Shown here one piece after another: positions 30,694 to 31,555 of a stretch of 31,555 nt of DNA (position 1 is the first letter of the stretch; every line of letters begins with the position of its first letter). Location of the stretch: positions 1-31,555 of IMG/VR virus record IMGVR_UViG_3300013093_000171. The stretch is one strand, 5' to 3'. The notes below the pieces were generated by a model. It had not been told where the DNA came from and ran no database searches. It saw only the letters and a program-made list of their open reading frames with translations. The position numbers were made by a program, and so were the translations under genes. The stretch is from a virus.

Positions 30694-31555
30694 ATGAATT
30701 TTACTCCAGCTCATTTAATTCCAATAGATCTAGTTCAACCAGAAGTAGGAATGACTCCAGATGGTCTTGGTGCTTACATACCTTCATATTTGGCACCACC
30801 GGCGATAGCCACAGCATATAGTATTCCTGCAAGTACAGGTTATGGAGTAAAGATTGCAATTTTTAGTTTTGGCGGAGGATTTTTGCAAAGTGATCTTAAT
30901 AAATCATTTGCTGATCTACAATCCGCCGGACTCTTAAACTCGTCCCTTACAGTGCCAACAATTCGTCAAGTATTATTAGATGGGCAAACTGGAAATTGGA
31001 CTAATGGCGGTGCAGACGGCGAAAATACAGTTGACATATACTGTACGGCAACAATGGCTCCACAAGCACAAATTTCTATCTATATAGGAAGTTATCTATC
31101 AAGCATGGTAACGCAGGCTTTAGCAGATCAAGTACATATTTGTACAATGAGTTGGGGAAGCGGCGAGTATACATCGGACGAGCCCAATCTCCAAGCCTTG
31201 GCTAATGCCAAGATAACTTTTTTAGTATCATCCGGTGATTACGGTGATGTTGTGAGTGAAGGCAGCACAAGCGAAGCAGTAGTTTATCCTGCCTCAAGCC
31301 CCTACGCTATAGGTGTTGGTGGAACTCATCTTTATCTAAATAGCAGTTACGTTAGAATTTCTGAAACAGATGACAATGGCGATGCTAATTTTCCTTCTGG
31401 ATGGGGTGGCGGTGGCGGAGTTAGTACAACATTTAGTTTACCTAGTTGGCAAACTGGATTGTACTTTACTCCGGTCGTATCGGGCGTTACGGGAAGTCCT
31501 AGAGCATTAACCATGCGTGGCGTGCCAGATTGGGCCGCACCTATGAGTGCTTATG
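30694..31555 (+). CDS. S53 family (sedolisin/kumamolisin) serine-carboxyl peptidase, partial
   Basis: The first 287 residues are visible; the window ends inside the gene. Sedolisins are subtilisin-fold endopeptidases with a Ser-Glu-Asp triad, usually active at acid pH. The catalytic Glu and Asp appear as E110 and D114 in GADGENTVDIYCTATMAP, and the oxyanion Asp as D182 in FLVSSGDYGD. Further family segments are CTMSWGSGE, VYPASSPYAIGVGGTHLY, a GGGGGVSTTF loop and MRGVPDWAAP. In the family, MRGVPD leads into the GTSA motif with the catalytic Ser, which would lie just past the right edge. Only about 30 residues precede the catalytic domain: no pro-kumamolisin domain and no signal peptide. It starts one nucleotide after the fibre stop, with no clear Shine-Dalgarno, so it looks co-translated. 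A tail-associated role is inferred from position. Confidence 0.88.
   Translation, partial: MNFTPAHLIPIDLVQPEVGMTPDGLGAYIPSYLAPPAIATAYSIPASTGYGVKIAIFSFGGGFLQSDLNKSFADLQSAGLLNSSLTVPTIRQVLLDGQTGNWTNGGADGENTVDIYCTATMAPQAQISIYIGSYLSSMVTQALADQVHICTMSWGSGEYTSDEPNLQALANAKITFLVSSGDYGDVVSEGSTSEAVVYPASSPYAIGVGGTHLYLNSSYVRISETDDNGDANFPSGWGGGGGVSTTFSLPSWQTGLYFTPVVSGVTGSPRALTMRGVPDWAAPMSAY

Overview
The window is a contiguous piece of a T4-like myovirus genome. It is AT-rich, densely packed and almost entirely coding. Neither end is a natural boundary: it cuts the recombination gene gp46 on the left and a peptidase gene on the right. The N-terminal sequences of gp55, gp46, gp6 and gp7 look like the aquatic branch of T4-like phages (cyanophage and pelagiphage type) rather than the enterobacterial branch. 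That placement rests on remembered family patterns. Nothing here (no tRNA, host-derived metabolic gene or prophage junction) identifies the host.

Left part, minus strand (1-2880): gp55 (late sigma factor), gp47 and gp46 (Mre11/Rad50-like recombination nuclease) overlap head to tail. They appear to be driven by a near-consensus sigma70-type promoter, TTGACT-17 nt-TATAAT, at 2932-2904. The 83 bp between gp55 and the rightward genes (2881-2963) therefore holds a divergent control region. On the plus strand it also carries a late-type box, AATAAATA, which shares one base with the -35 hexamer of the gp55 promoter.

Right part, plus strand (2964-31555): a tail and baseplate cassette with gaps of at most 46 bp. 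In order: a tail-tube initiator/cap protein (gp48/gp54 family), gp53, a large probable hub protein, the gp5 spike without a lysozyme domain, gp25, an enlarged gp6 (1154 aa), a giant 5402-aa gp7-like wedge protein, a 797-aa fibre-like protein with sixteen repeats, and the start of an S53 (sedolisin) serine-carboxyl peptidase. A second control region in the 46-bp gap before gp6 repeats the first: AACTACGCACTTAA, 8 nt, AATAAATA. This suggests an early-to-late circuit: host polymerase makes gp55, which then switches on the structural genes from both boxes and may shut off its own promoter.

The most unusual items are the S53 peptidase inside the tail operon with no visible pro-domain, the two-part late-type promoter repeated at two loci together with an about 145-residue insertion in gp55, and the 16-kb gp7 gene carrying a probable beta-propeller and several carbohydrate-binding-like modules. 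No tRNA, CRISPR array, insertion sequence or clear terminator was seen.
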